The notes: a model not told the origin generated them from the letters alone. DNA of 64,000 nt from Paenarthrobacter sp. DKR-5 (GCF_018531425.1 NZ_JAHBOI010000003.1:186001-250000); one strand, 5' to 3'. Shown: positions 8,357 through 17,393, counted from the first letter of the stretch. Numbers and translations: made by a program.

Positions 8357-9265
8357 TTGTCTAGCGCTCAAACCGGGGCCGATACACCGCTGCGCCTGCT
8401 GGCCGTGCATGCCCACCCGGACGACGAGTCCAGCAAGGGCGCGGCCACGATGGCCAGCTACGCGGCCGCCGGGGTGAAGGTCATGGTCGCCAGTTGCACG
8501 GGCGGGGAGCGCGGAAGCATCCTGAACGCCGCGATGGAGGACCACCCGCACGCGCTCCGGGACCTGGCCGGGCTGCGCCGGCACGAAATGGCTCGTGCGG
8601 CCGGCGTGCTCGGGATCGAGCAGCGGTGGCTCGGCTTCCACGACTCAGGGCTGCCCGAGGGGGATCCGCTGCCGCCGCTGCCCGCCGGCTGCTTCGCCCT
8701 GCAGCCGCTGGAGCGCGCGGCCGCGCCGCTGGTGAAGCTGGTGCGGGAGTTCCGCCCGCACGTGATGGTCAGTTACGACGAGAACGGGGGCTACCCGCAT
8801 CCGGACCACATCATGGCCCACAAGGTGGCCGTCGAGGCCTTCAGTGCGGCCGGCGACCCGGGCCGGTACCGGGACCTGGGCGACGCCTGGGAGCCGTTGA
8901 AGCTCTATTACGACCGTGCCTTCAACCCGGAGCGCTTCCGCGCCCTGCACGAGGCGCTGCTGGCGTCCGGCCTGGATTCGCCGTATGCCGAGCGGCTGGC
9001 AGCGTGGCAGGAAGCCGACGCCGAGGGGCACCAGCCGCCGCGGCCGCTGCACGCGACGACCACCCAGATCACTTGCGGGGACTTCTTCGAACAGCGGGAC
9101 GAGGCGCTGCGCTCGCACCGCACGCAGGTGGACCCGGAGGGCTTCTTCTTCGCCGTCTCCACGCAGATGCAGCGCGACGTGTGGCCCTGGGAGGACTACA
9201 GCCTCATCGAATCCCGGGTGCGCACCGAACTGCCCGAGACGGACCTGTTCGCGGGCATACGATAG
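8357..9265 (+). CDS. mca: Mycothiol S-conjugate amidase
   Basis: A zinc amidase of the GlcNAc-PI de-N-acetylase fold that cleaves mycothiol-toxin adducts to a mercapturic acid and GlcN-inositol, a detoxification step in mycothiol-using actinobacteria. I start it at the TTG at 8357, because GGGAGGAA lies six bases upstream and the protein then begins just before LRLLAVHAHPDDES (HPDD at 20-23, the metal and catalytic motif). A third zinc ligand lies in GGYPHPDHIMAH. The resulting 302 residues fit Mca (about 290) better than the shorter-range MshB paralogue, and the sequence SCTGGERGSILN is Mca-like. Confidence 0.9.
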   Translation: MSSAQTGADTPLRLLAVHAHPDDESSKGAATMASYAAAGVKVMVASCTGGERGSILNAAMEDHPHALRDLAGLRRHEMARAAGVLGIEQRWLGFHDSGLPEGDPLPPLPAGCFALQPLERAAAPLVKLVREFRPHVMVSYDENGGYPHPDHIMAHKVAVEAFSAAGDPGRYRDLGDAWEPLKLYYDRAFNPERFRALHEALLASGLDSPYAERLAAWQEADAEGHQPPRPLHATTTQITCGDFFEQRDEALRSHRTQVDPEGFFFAVSTQMQRDVWPWEDYSLIESRVRTELPETDLFAGIR

Positions 9266-9310
9266 GAGGACGGGGACGCTCCTGCTGCTCCGCCGAACGA
9301 AAGATTGATC

Positions 9311-9676
9311 GTGCATCTGCTCACCGCCCTGGCTGCCGCCACCCCCTCACCCGCGCCGTCCCTGCGACCGGGCCTGACCGACGACCAGGTAAGCCCCGGG
9401 TTCCTGGGGTTCATCGTCATTTTCTTCCTTGCCCTCGCGGTGGTGTTCCTGATCCGCTCGATGAGCAAGCGGATCCGGCGCGTGCGCTACCAGGCGCAGG
9501 TCCTGGAAGAGCAGAACCTCCTCGGTGAAGCCGGTGAAGCCGGTGAAGCCGGTGAAACCGGTGAAACCGACAACGCGGGCGAAAGCGGCGAAGCCGGTGC
9601 ACCCGGAGAGCAGGCGCGGGCCACGGGCCACGGCGCGGAACATCGCGATGGCTCCGGAACCAGCCAACGCCCTTAG
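9311..9676 (+). CDS. Small single-pass membrane protein with Gly-Glu-Ala repeats
   Basis: A 121-residue protein with one membrane segment (about residues 32-52, FLGFIVIFFLALAVVFLIR) followed by a basic stretch (SKRIRRVRYQ) and an acidic, low-complexity tail. The tail holds GEAGEAGEAGETGET, encoded by five tandem 9-bp units. No function is known to me. The GTG at 9311 is chosen over a TTG two codons earlier; neither has a good ribosome binding site. The 3' end overlaps the start of the next gene by 29 nt, so the two are probably cotranscribed. Confidence 0.65.
   Translation: MHLLTALAAATPSPAPSLRPGLTDDQVSPGFLGFIVIFFLALAVVFLIRSMSKRIRRVRYQAQVLEEQNLLGEAGEAGEAGETGETDNAGESGEAGAPGEQARATGHGAEHRDGSGTSQRP
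9524..9568 (+). repeat. Five tandem 9-bp repeats
   Basis: GGTGAAGCC occurs three times followed by two GGTGAAACC units, head to tail. In the frame of the small membrane protein they encode Gly-Glu-Ala/Thr. In the frame of the downstream gene, upstream of its start, they read Val-Lys-Pro. The length is likely variable between strains by slippage; because the unit is a multiple of three, gain or loss keeps the frame. Confidence 0.85.
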
Positions 9677-11747
9677 CGGGGAACCCTCCGCCTACCTGCG
9701 CCAGCACCGGAACAACCCGGTGCACTGGCAGCCCTTTGGCGACGCCGCCTTCGCGCTTGCCAAGGCGCGGGACGTGCCCGTGTTCCTCTCGATCGGGTAC
9801 GCGGCCTGCCACTGGTGCCATGTGATGGCCGCGGAGTCCTTCGAGGACCCGGAAACCGCTGCCTACCTCAACGCCCGGTTCGTCGCCGTCAAGGTGGACC
9901 GTGAGGAGCGCCCCGACGTCGATGCGGCCTACATGGCCGCCACCCAGGCCATCAGCGGCGAGGGCGGCTGGCCGATGAGCGTCTTCCTGACCCCGGAAGG
10001 CCGGCCCTTCCATGCCGGCACCTACTTTCCGCCCCGGCCGATGCCCGGCCGGCCCTCGTTCCGCATGGTGCTCGAAGCCGTCACCGAAGCGTGGACCGAG
10101 CGGCGCGACGCCGTCGAACGCAGCGCCGCCGACCTCGCCCGCGGCCTTGGAGCCCGCCAGGTCCGCCTGGCCGTGGACCACAACGCACCGCCGCCGGTCA
10201 TCGGCCCGGACACGCTGGAGGCAGCGGTGCGGTCCCTGGCCTCCACCGAGGACACGGCCTTCGGAGGCCTGGGCGGGGCACCCAAGTTCCCGCCGTCGCC
10301 CGTGCTGGAGTTCCTGGTCCGGCACGCGGCCGGGACCGCCGAGACTGCGGGGGAGGCCGCCGGCCTTGCGGGCCGGACGCTGGCCGCGATGGTCCGATCG
10401 GCGCTGTTCGACCAGCTCGAAGGAGGCTTCGCGCGCTACTCCGTCACCCGGGACTGGTCCGTTCCGCACTTCGAGAAGATGCTCTACGACAACGCCCAGC
10501 TGCTGAGGGTTCTGGCCCACTGGCTGCGGCTGGAGGACGCGGGGGACTGGTTGCCGCCCGCGGAAGCGGCTGAAGCAGCCGGCATGACCGCCGACTGGCT
10601 GCTCGCCGGCCTGCGGCTGCCCGGCGGGGCCTTCGCGTCCTCGCTCGACGCCGACACCGTCACCGACGGGGTGCACACCGAGGGCGGCACCTACCTGTGG
10701 AGCCCCGGGGAGCTCGTGAGTGAACTGGGCGACGACGGCGAAGCGGTTGCGGACCTGATGAACATCCGGGCGCGCGGGACGGTGACGGAGACCGGATCCG
10801 CGCTGCACCCGGGACGCGCCCGCACAGCCGCCGAGGACGAACTCTGGCGCAGGGCACGGCCGCGGCTGCGTGCAGCCCGGTCCGCCAGGCCGCAGCCGGA
10901 GCGGGATGAGAAGGTCGTGGCGGGCTGGAACGGCCTCGCCGTCGCCGCCCTCGCCGACGCGGGCGCGGTCCTGGGCCGGCCGGACCTCGTCGCCGCTGCG
11001 CGGGAGGCAGCGGACTACCTTTGGGACGTGCACGTCACCCCCGGCAACGCAGGGCCCGGTCAGCTCACCCGGATCTCCCACACCGGCACTGCCCGCGGCG
11101 TAGCGGGGCTGCTGGAGGACTATGCGTTCACCGCCGAGGGTTTCTATGCGCTGTACGCCGCGTGCGGCGACGAAAGCTACTACCGGCGGGCGGAGGAGAT
11201 CGTGCAGGCTGCGCGCGCCCGCTTCCTGCGCGCGGACGGGCTGGCCGACGTCGAGTCCGCCGCGGAGCAGGTGGCCAACGCGCAGGGATCGGACCATTCG
11301 CTCGACGTCTTCGACAATGCCACCCCGAGCGGCGCCGCCGTTTTCGCCGGCGTCCTGCTCACCCGGGCGGCCTACAGCGGTTCGGCCGACGACGCCGGGC
11401 TGGCGCTGCAGTTGCTGGCCTTCGTGCCGGCTCTGGCCGCTGAGGCTCCGCGCGTGGCCGGCTGGGCGCTCGCCGTCGCCGAAGCAGCCGCGGCCGGCCC
11501 CCTGCAGCTGGCGGTGGTCGGCGTGCCCGGGCCCGAACGGGACGCGCTCGCGCAGGTCGGCCGCCTGTCGCCGTCGCCCGGGATGGTGCTCGCGGTGGGG
11601 GAGCCGGGCCAGGGAACCGTGCCGCTGCTGCGGGACCGCTTTCCGGCGGGACCGGCGGCCGCCTACCTGTGCCGCGGGATGGTCTGCCGCCTGCCGGCCA
11701 GGTCCCCGGCGGAACTGGCCGAGCAGCTCGCCGCCGGGCCGGCCTAG
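9648..11747 (+). CDS. DUF255 thioredoxin-domain protein (YyaL family)
   Basis: A 699-residue protein with an N-terminal thioredoxin-like DUF255 domain and a C-terminal (alpha/alpha)6-barrel-like region, the layout of bacterial YyaL and mammalian SPATA20. CHWCH at 54-58 is the conserved Cys pair; EDPETAAYLNARFVAVKVDREERPDVDAAY follows as in the family. FGGLGGAPKFPPSP and HFEKMLYDNAQLL are further signature stretches. The biochemical role is not established. The frame is open upstream through the VKP repeat, but the ATG at 9648 starts right before the conserved NALSGEPSAYLRQH block. Its TAG shares the bases CTAG with the stop of the convergent hemolysin III gene. Confidence 0.9.
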   Translation: MAPEPANALSGEPSAYLRQHRNNPVHWQPFGDAAFALAKARDVPVFLSIGYAACHWCHVMAAESFEDPETAAYLNARFVAVKVDREERPDVDAAYMAATQAISGEGGWPMSVFLTPEGRPFHAGTYFPPRPMPGRPSFRMVLEAVTEAWTERRDAVERSAADLARGLGARQVRLAVDHNAPPPVIGPDTLEAAVRSLASTEDTAFGGLGGAPKFPPSPVLEFLVRHAAGTAETAGEAAGLAGRTLAAMVRSALFDQLEGGFARYSVTRDWSVPHFEKMLYDNAQLLRVLAHWLRLEDAGDWLPPAEAAEAAGMTADWLLAGLRLPGGAFASSLDADTVTDGVHTEGGTYLWSPGELVSELGDDGEAVADLMNIRARGTVTETGSALHPGRARTAAEDELWRRARPRLRAARSARPQPERDEKVVAGWNGLAVAALADAGAVLGRPDLVAAAREAADYLWDVHVTPGNAGPGQLTRISHTGTARGVAGLLEDYAFTAEGFYALYAACGDESYYRRAEEIVQAARARFLRADGLADVESAAEQVANAQGSDHSLDVFDNATPSGAAVFAGVLLTRAAYSGSADDAGLALQLLAFVPALAAEAPRVAGWALAVAEAAAAGPLQLAVVGVPGPERDALAQVGRLSPSPGMVLAVGEPGQGTVPLLRDRFPAGPAAAYLCRGMVCRLPARSPAELAEQLAAGPA

Positions 11748-12466
11748 CCGCGGATTGCCAGAACGGCCACCAGGATCGCGGCGTAGTGGCAGGCAAAGGC
11801 CGCCACGGTGAAGGCATGGAAGAGCTCATGGAATCCGAAGTGCCGGCTGAAGTTGGGCCGCTTGATGCCGTAGAAGACCGCGCCGGCGATGTAGAGAGCA
11901 CCCCCGGCGCAGATCAGCACGGCGGCCGCCGCATTCGCGGCGAAGAAGTCGGGAAGGTAGAACAGCGCGGCGCAGCCCAAGGCCACGTAGATGGGCACAT
12001 ACAGCCACCGTGGAGCGTGCACCCACACGACCCGGAACAGCACCCCGAGGACGGCTCCGGTCCAGATCAGCCACAGCAGGGCCGTCGCCTGGGGGCGGTC
12101 CAGGAGCGTCCAGGCCAGCGGCGTGTAGGTGCCCGCAATGAGCAGCATGATGTTCGAGTGGTCCAGCCGCTTGAGGACGGCTTTGGTGCGGGGCTTCCAG
12201 TTTCCGCGGTGGTACACGGCGGACACGCCGAAGAGCAGCAGCGCGGTGAGCGCGTAGACAGCGGAGGCAAGCTTCGTGGCTGCCGTCGGAGCCAGCACGA
12301 TCAGCACGATTCCCGCGGCCAGCGCGAGCGGAGTGGCTCCCGTATGGATCCAGCCGCGCCAGCTCGGCTTGAGTTGGAGGGCGTCGGCGATCTTCTCGAC
12401 GGCTGATTCGACCGGACCGTCGCGGTGGGGCGGGGAGGCGGGTTCCCCGTGACTCGGGCTCGTCAT
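11744..12466 (-). CDS. Hemolysin III family membrane protein
   Basis: A 240-residue protein of the hemolysin III/PAQR (TrhA) family with seven predicted membrane segments. It carries the family's conserved residues: SAVYHRG after the second helix (Ser and His), LKRLDHSNI with the Asp, and HELFHAF (two His) before the last helix, which together bind a metal in the PAQR fold. In Bacillus TrhA influences membrane fluidity; a haemolytic role is doubtful here. A palindrome AACTTAC-N6-GTAAGTT ends 13 bases before the ATG, suggesting repression by a TetR-type regulator encoded elsewhere. Confidence 0.9.
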   Translation of the reverse strand: MTSPSHGEPASPPHRDGPVESAVEKIADALQLKPSWRGWIHTGATPLALAAGIVLIVLAPTAATKLASAVYALTALLLFGVSAVYHRGNWKPRTKAVLKRLDHSNIMLLIAGTYTPLAWTLLDRPQATALLWLIWTGAVLGVLFRVVWVHAPRWLYVPIYVALGCAALFYLPDFFAANAAAAVLICAGGALYIAGAVFYGIKRPNFSRHFGFHELFHAFTVAAFACHYAAILVAVLAIRG

Positions 12467-12478
12467 GCCTCCGATTCT

Positions 12479-12498
12479 AACTTACGGAGCGGTAAGTT
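12479..12498. promoter_or_regulatory. Candidate TetR-type operator
   Basis: AACTTAC, six bases, then GTAAGTT: a perfect 7-bp inverted repeat located 13-32 nt upstream of the hemolysin III start. The form and spacing match TetR family operators. No TetR gene is in the window, so the regulator must act in trans. Confidence 0.55.
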
Positions 12499-12637
12499 AC
12501 TGGCTGGTAGGTTGGTGGCGGACGGCGAAACGGCGGCCGGTTGTCGGCACGGCGCGGCAGGAGCGGTAGCGTAGGAGGCGACCATCTCCGGCGGCGCCCT
12601 GCCGCCCTCGCGCAGGAAGCCAGGTGACTTTCGTCCC

Positions 12638-13399
12638 ATGAGACTGCCCGGGCTGCTCTACGGGTTCTACGAGCGAAAGCTCCTGCGCACCCTGAACCGG
12701 GACAGGATCCCCCGGCACATCGGCGTGATGGTCGACGGCAACAGGCGCTGGGCCAAGCTCTCCGGCGCGCCGACCCGGCACGGGCACCAGGCCGGAGCTG
12801 ACAAGATCCTGGAGTTCCTGGGCTGGTGCGAGGAGCTTGGCGTCGAGATCGTCACGCTCTACATGCTCTCCACGGACAACATGAGCCGTTCCAGCGACGA
12901 ACTCGAAGAACTCATGGGGATCATTGCCAACACGCTCGACCGGCTCGGCGAGGACCGCGGGATCCGGGTGCACCCGATGGGCGCCCCCGAACTGCTGCCG
13001 GACTACCTCTCGGACAAGCTCGCTTCCCTGGCGGCCGCGACGGCGGACCGCTGCGGGCTGCACGTCAATGTCGCCGTCGGCTACGGCGGCCGCCGGGAAA
13101 TCGTCGACGCCGTCCGCGAGCTGCTGCAGGACGCCATCGCCGAGGGCCGGGACATCTCCGAGCTCGCCCGGGACCTGAGCGTCGACGACATCTCCCGCTA
13201 CCTGTACACCCGCGGGCTGCCGGACCCGGACCTGGTGATCAGGACCTCCGGGGAGCAGCGCCTGTCCGGGTTCATGATGTGGCAGAGCGCGTACAGCGAG
13301 TTCTACTTCTGCGAGGCGCTCTGGCCGGACTTCCGGCGCGTGGACTTCCTCCGTGCGCTGCGTGATTACGCCGGCCGCCAGCGGCGTTTTGGCTCCTGA
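12638..13399 (+). CDS. uppS: Isoprenyl transferase (cis-prenyltransferase)
   Basis: A 253-residue cis-prenyltransferase. GVMVDGNRRWAK at 29-40 contains the catalytic Asp33 that binds the diphosphate through Mg2+; RTSGEQRLSGFMMWQSAYSEFYF is the second signature block, and the family's usual WP-F-D end (LWPDFRRVDF) is present. Actinobacteria often have two such enzymes, one making Z,E-farnesyl diphosphate and one making decaprenyl diphosphate for wall carriers. The first helix region (LLYGFYERKLLRTLNRDRIPRH) resembles the short-chain enzyme, but chain length cannot be settled from sequence. A likely -10 box TAGCGT lies at 12567, leaving a leader of about 60 nt. Confidence 0.92.
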   Translation: MRLPGLLYGFYERKLLRTLNRDRIPRHIGVMVDGNRRWAKLSGAPTRHGHQAGADKILEFLGWCEELGVEIVTLYMLSTDNMSRSSDELEELMGIIANTLDRLGEDRGIRVHPMGAPELLPDYLSDKLASLAAATADRCGLHVNVAVGYGGRREIVDAVRELLQDAIAEGRDISELARDLSVDDISRYLYTRGLPDPDLVIRTSGEQRLSGFMMWQSAYSEFYFCEALWPDFRRVDFLRALRDYAGRQRRFGS

Positions 13400-13621
13400 A
13401 CCGTTCACCCGGTTTTAATCTCCGACACACCCGGCCACTCCTGATGCGCGGGGACCACCGGGCGTAGCCTCTGTGCTATCAGCCGGTCCATTGCCGGCTG
13501 ACCGGGAGGCCAGCGATGACGCGCACGAGTGCGCAGCATACTTGGGGGGCCTGCCCGGCCCTTGCTGGCCGGACCGCCTCACCTATACGAGTCCGGGCGC
13601 ACGCCCGGGGCTGGAGTCGAT
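13400..13621 (+). other. Leader region of the phoH gene with small ORF
   Basis: 222 nt without an established gene. It holds two stable hairpins, CGGCC-CTTGCT-GGCCG near 13557-13572 and CCGGGCG-CAC-GCCCGG near 13593-13608. It also contains a 39-codon ORF (13516-13635) with a strong GGGAGG six bases before its ATG and a stop 14 nt inside the phoH frame. The ORF could be a leader peptide that couples translation to phoH. No similarity to a known peptide is evident. Confidence 0.4.
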
Positions 13622-14977
13622 GTGGCCAAGTCTGAAGTCGAATCAGTTGCTACCTCTCGCGCCAAGGGCGCTCCGCGGGCCCGAACACACGGCCAAAGCT
13701 TCATCCTGGACACCTCCGTGCTGCTCTCCGATCCGCGGGCGGTGCTGCGCTTCGCCGAACATGAGGTGATCCTGCCCGTCGTCGTCATCACCGAACTTGA
13801 GGGCAAGCGGCACGATCCGGAGCTGGGTTACTTTGCGCGGAAGGCGCTGCGCCTGCTCGATGACCTGCGGGTGGAGCACGGCGGGCTGAACCAGGCGATC
13901 CCTCTCGGGGAAGAGGGCGGATCGCTGCGCGTGGAGCTGAACCACATTTCGCCCGAGGTGCTGCCGGCGGGATTCCGGGGCGGGGACAATGACAGCCGGA
14001 TCCTGGCCGTCGCCAAGAACCTCGCCAACGAGGGCCGCGACGTGACGGTGGTGTCCAAGGACCTGCCGATGCGCGTGAAGGCGTCCGCGATGGGCCTGAA
14101 GGCGGACGAGTACCGCAACGAGCTGGTCAAGGACTCCGGGTACACCGGGATGGCCGAACTGGACGTGCTCGAACAGGACGTGGCGCAGCTGTACGCGCAC
14201 GAACCGGTGTTCATCCCGGCCGCCGCGGAGCTGCCCGCGAATACCTCGCTCGTGCTGCTCTCCAACCGCGGCTCGGCGCTGGGCCGCGTCGGCGCGGACA
14301 AGCAGGTGCGCCTGGTGAAGGGCGACAGGGACGTGTTCGGCCTGCACGGACGGTCCGCGGAGCAGCGCCTGGCGATCGACCTGCTGATGGACCCGGAGGT
14401 GGGCATCGTCTCCCTTGGCGGGCGGGCCGGCACCGGCAAGTCCGCGCTGGCGCTCTGCGCCGGGCTTGAAGCCGTCCTCGAACGCCGCGAGCACCGCAAG
14501 GTCGTGGTGTTCCGGCCGCTGTACGCCGTCGGCGGCCAGGAGCTGGGCTACCTGCCGGGCAGCGAGAACGAGAAGATGAACCCGTGGGCGCAGGCGGTAT
14601 TCGACACCCTCGGGGCGCTGGTCTCCCAGGAGGTGGTGGAGGAGGTGATGGACCGCGGGATGCTCGAGGTGCTCCCGCTGACCCACATTCGGGGCCGTTC
14701 GCTGCACGACTCGTTCGTGATCGTGGACGAGGCCCAGTCGCTGGAGAAGAACGTGCTGCTGACGGTGCTCAGCCGCATCGGCCAGAACTCGAAAGTGGTG
14801 CTCACCCACGATGTCGCCCAGCGCGACAACCTGCGGGTGGGCCGGCACGACGGGATCGCGGCCGTCGTCGAAACGCTCAAGGGTCACCCGCTGTTCGGGC
14901 ACATCACGCTGACCCGGTCGGAGCGTTCGCCGATCGCGGCCCTGGTCACGGATCTGCTGGAGGGCGCCGAAATCTAG
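13622..14977 (+). CDS. PIN domain and PhoH-type ATPase fusion
   Basis: A 451-residue protein with an N-terminal PIN nuclease domain ([11 protein letters not shown] near residue 27, with acidic residues through [10 protein letters not shown]) and a C-terminal PhoH ATPase domain (Walker [13 protein letters not shown] near 271, Walker B-like [13 protein letters not shown] near 365, then the arginine-bearing [13 protein letters not shown]). The pair is thought to act as an RNA helicase-nuclease, as in the PhoH2/YlaK group. I choose the GTG at 13622 with GGAG five bases upstream; the frame is open to 13529 but the added residues are arbitrary. It ends 12 nt before a copy of the palindrome family. 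Confidence 0.9.
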   Translation: MAKSEVESVATSRAKGAPRARTHGQSFILDTSVLLSDPRAVLRFAEHEVILPVVVITELEGKRHDPELGYFARKALRLLDDLRVEHGGLNQAIPLGEEGGSLRVELNHISPEVLPAGFRGGDNDSRILAVAKNLANEGRDVTVVSKDLPMRVKASAMGLKADEYRNELVKDSGYTGMAELDVLEQDVAQLYAHEPVFIPAAAELPANTSLVLLSNRGSALGRVGADKQVRLVKGDRDVFGLHGRSAEQRLAIDLLMDPEVGIVSLGGRAGTGKSALALCAGLEAVLERREHRKVVVFRPLYAVGGQELGYLPGSENEKMNPWAQAVFDTLGALVSQEVVEEVMDRGMLEVLPLTHIRGRSLHDSFVIVDEAQSLEKNVLLTVLSRIGQNSKVVLTHDVAQRDNLRVGRHDGIAAVVETLKGHPLFGHITLTRSERSPIAALVTDLLEGAEI

Positions 14978-14988
14978 TCCCCCTCTGC

Positions 14989-15045
14989 CGAACGGCCGGT
15001 AACGGCGGGCTCCCGGCGCGGGATCGCGCCGTTACCGGCCGTTCG
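14989..15045. repeat. Intergenic palindrome, family copy 2
   Basis: Arms 14989-15007 and 15027-15045 pair perfectly over 19 bp around a 19-nt loop. The arm CGAACGGCCGGTAACGGCG differs from the other copies by GGTAA in place of AGTTA, and the other arm carries the matching change, so the stem is conserved by compensation. It lies between the phoH gene and the downstream prepilin peptidase, both rightward. Confidence 0.82.
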
Positions 15046-15123
15046 CGCGCTCCGGCCCGGGTTTGTCCACAGCTGCCGCGGGGCTGCGGCCGTGCGGCGG
15101 GGGCGGCCGGGTAGCATTCGATC

Positions 15124-15627
15124 ATGATCTGGCGGCTGGGGAACCTGTGGGACCAGGCGCCGGCGGCGTTCTGGCTGCTGCTGGCTGCCTGCCTGTACCT
15201 GCTCGTCGTCGCCGCCCGGCTGGCAGTGATCGACATCCGCAGCCACCTGCTGCCCAACCGGATCGTGCTGCCGTCCTACGCCGTGGCCGGGGTGCTGCTG
15301 CTGGGGGCCTGCTGGGCCTCGGCCGACGGCGGCGCGGCCCTGCGCGTGGCGGTGGGCGCGGCCGCCCTCTGGGTGTTCTACTTCGTGATCCGTTTCATCC
15401 ACCCGCCGGGTCTGGGCTACGGCGATGTGAAGCTCGCCGGGGTGCTGGGCATGTACCTGGGCTACACCGGCCTGTCCGGGCTGCTCTGGGCAACGATGGC
15501 CGCCTTCCTGCTGGGCGGGCTCTGGGGCGTCCTGCTCGTTGCCGCGCGCCGGGGCAGCCTGAAAAGTGCCATCCCGTTCGGGCCGTTCATGCTGCTCGGG
15601 GCGGTGGGCGTGCTCGCCGTCGGCTAG
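15124..15627 (+). CDS. A24 family prepilin peptidase
   Basis: A 167-residue aspartic membrane protease with about five hydrophobic segments. The two catalytic Asp residues are Asp37 in VIDIRSHLLPN and Asp101 in GYGDVKLAG (the GxGD motif). It lacks the N-methyltransferase domain of classical PilD, as is usual for the short actinobacterial type that processes Flp/Tad pilins. No pilus genes are nearby, so its substrates are encoded elsewhere. TAGCAT sits six bases before the ATG and there is no Shine-Dalgarno, suggesting leaderless translation. Confidence 0.88.
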   Translation: MIWRLGNLWDQAPAAFWLLLAACLYLLVVAARLAVIDIRSHLLPNRIVLPSYAVAGVLLLGACWASADGGAALRVAVGAAALWVFYFVIRFIHPPGLGYGDVKLAGVLGMYLGYTGLSGLLWATMAAFLLGGLWGVLLVAARRGSLKSAIPFGPFMLLGAVGVLAVG

Positions 15628-15641
15628 ACCTGCTGCAGGGC

Positions 15642-17393
15642 TCAGCGCCGCGGCACGTTGCGGATGTTGCTCCGCGCCATGCTCACAGCCTCGCCGGCGC
15701 CGCCGTTGAGCACCACCTTGGACATCGCCGTGGCGAACCCGAAGACCTGGCTGCCGGTCACCTTCGGCGGGATCGACAGGGCCCGCGGGTCGGTGATCAG
15801 CTCCACCAGCGACGGCCCGGGGTGCGCGAACGCCTCGCGGTAGGCCGCCTCGATGCGGGACGGGTCGGTCACCCGCACGGCGTGGAACCCCATGGCCTGG
15901 GCGACGGCGGCGTAGTTCGCCTGCGGAACGTCGACGCCGAAGTCGGGGAGCCCGTCGACGAGCATCTCCAGCTTCACCATGCCCAGCGTGGAGTTGTTGA
16001 AGACCACCACGTTCAGCGGGAGCTTGTAGGCGGCGGCGGTGAGCAGCTCGCCGAGGAGCATCGAGAGGCCGCCGTCGCCCGAGACCGAGATCACCTGGCG
16101 GCCCGGGTAGGCGAACTGCGCGCCGATCGCGTGCGGCAGGGCGTTGGCCATCGAGCCATGCAGGTAGGAGCCGATCAGCCGGCGGGTGCCGAGCGGGTTG
16201 ATGTACCGGGCGGTCCACACGTTGCACATGCCCGTGTCAGCGGTGAACACCGCGTCGTCGTCGGCCACCTGGTCGAGGATCGAGGCCGCGTACTCCGGGT
16301 GGATGGGCGTGAGCTTCTCCGCCTTGCGCGTGTACGCCCCGACCGACTTGTTCATCAGCCGGTCGTGCTTCTTGAGCATTTGGTCGAGGAACCTGCGGGA
16401 CCGCTTGCGCTTGAGCAGCGGCAGCAGCGCCATCAACGTGGGCAACACGTCCCCGTGCACCGCCAGGTCGACGTCGGTCCGCCGGCCCAGGTGCTGCGGC
16501 GCGCGGTCCACCTGCGCCGTCCGCACACCCTCGGGCAGGAACTGGTCGTAGGGGAAGTCGGTGCCCAGCAGGAGCAGCAGGTCCGCGCCCTCGATGCCGG
16601 CGGCCGCCGCGCCGTAGCCGAGCAGGCCTGTCATGCCGATGTCGAACGGGTTGTCGTACTGGATGAAGTCCTTGCCTCGCAGCGAGTGGCCCACCGGCGC
16701 GCCGATGGTCTCGGCGAGGGCGATGACCTCGTCGTGTGCACCCTCGACGCCGGCCCCCGCGAAGATGGCGACCTTGCCGGCGTCGTTGATCGCGTCGGCG
16801 AGGGCGCGCACCGAGGCCTCGTCCGGCACCAGCGTGCCGCGCACGAAGGGGGCGGTGTGCGGCGTCGACGCTGTCGCCTCCATGCCGGCCAGGTCCCCGG
16901 GGATGGTGACGACGCTGACGCCGCCGAGGCCGACGGCGTGCTGGATGGCGCTGTGCATGACCCGCGGCGCCTGGACGGGGGTGCTGATGAGTTCGGAGTA
17001 GACCGAGCACTCGTTGAAAATGCGGTCCGGGTGGGTCTCCTGGAAGAAACCGGAGCCGATCTGCTTGCTCGGAATGTGCGAGGCGATGGCCAGCACGGGG
17101 GCGCCGGTGCGGTTCGCGTCGTAGAGGCCGTTGATCAGGTGCAGGTTTCCTGGGCCGCAGGAGCCCGCGCAGACGGCGAGCCGGCCGGTGAGCTGGGCTT
17201 CGGCGGCCGCGGCGAAGGCTGCCGCCTCCTCATGCCGGACGTGGACCCAGTCGATGCCCCCCTTGGCTGAGCCGCCGGTCTGCCGGACGGCGTCGACCAG
17301 CGGGTTGAGGCTGTCGCCAACAATGCCGTAGATGCGGCGCACGCCGGCCGCCTGGAGCTGCTCGATGAGCTGAGTTGCCAGGTCCTTGGCCAT
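15642..17393 (-). CDS. poxB: Pyruvate dehydrogenase (quinone)/pyruvate oxidase
   Basis: A 583-residue thiamine diphosphate enzyme that decarboxylates pyruvate to acetate and passes electrons via FAD to quinone at the membrane. The N-terminal domain holds the catalytic Glu region (VHVRHEEAAAFAAAAEAQL), the middle domain fits the FAD fold, and the C-terminal domain has the ThDP motif beginning SGDGGLSM and ending VVVFNN. Length and layout match E. coli PoxB (572). The start is the ATG at 17393 with AAGGAGG seven bases upstream; the longer frame to 17702 overlaps the Nudix gene. It is a single gene, convergent with the prepilin peptidase. Confidence 0.92.
   Translation of the reverse strand: MAKDLATQLIEQLQAAGVRRIYGIVGDSLNPLVDAVRQTGGSAKGGIDWVHVRHEEAAAFAAAAEAQLTGRLAVCAGSCGPGNLHLINGLYDANRTGAPVLAIASHIPSKQIGSGFFQETHPDRIFNECSVYSELISTPVQAPRVMHSAIQHAVGLGGVSVVTIPGDLAGMEATASTPHTAPFVRGTLVPDEASVRALADAINDAGKVAIFAGAGVEGAHDEVIALAETIGAPVGHSLRGKDFIQYDNPFDIGMTGLLGYGAAAAGIEGADLLLLLGTDFPYDQFLPEGVRTAQVDRAPQHLGRRTDVDLAVHGDVLPTLMALLPLLKRKRSRRFLDQMLKKHDRLMNKSVGAYTRKAEKLTPIHPEYAASILDQVADDDAVFTADTGMCNVWTARYINPLGTRRLIGSYLHGSMANALPHAIGAQFAYPGRQVISVSGDGGLSMLLGELLTAAAYKLPLNVVVFNNSTLGMVKLEMLVDGLPDFGVDVPQANYAAVAQAMGFHAVRVTDPSRIEAAYREAFAHPGPSLVELITDPRALSIPPKVTGSQVFGFATAMSKVVLNGGAGEAVSMARSNIRNVPRR

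Noticed and set aside
9524-9568. Tandem repeats considered as a CRISPR or phase-variation tract
   Set aside because: Units are contiguous 9-mers without spacers and in frame, so they are neither CRISPR nor on/off phase variation.
9417-11297. 626-codon antisense frame over the DUF255 gene
   Set aside because: Composition-driven shadow; the plus strand carries a clear conserved protein.
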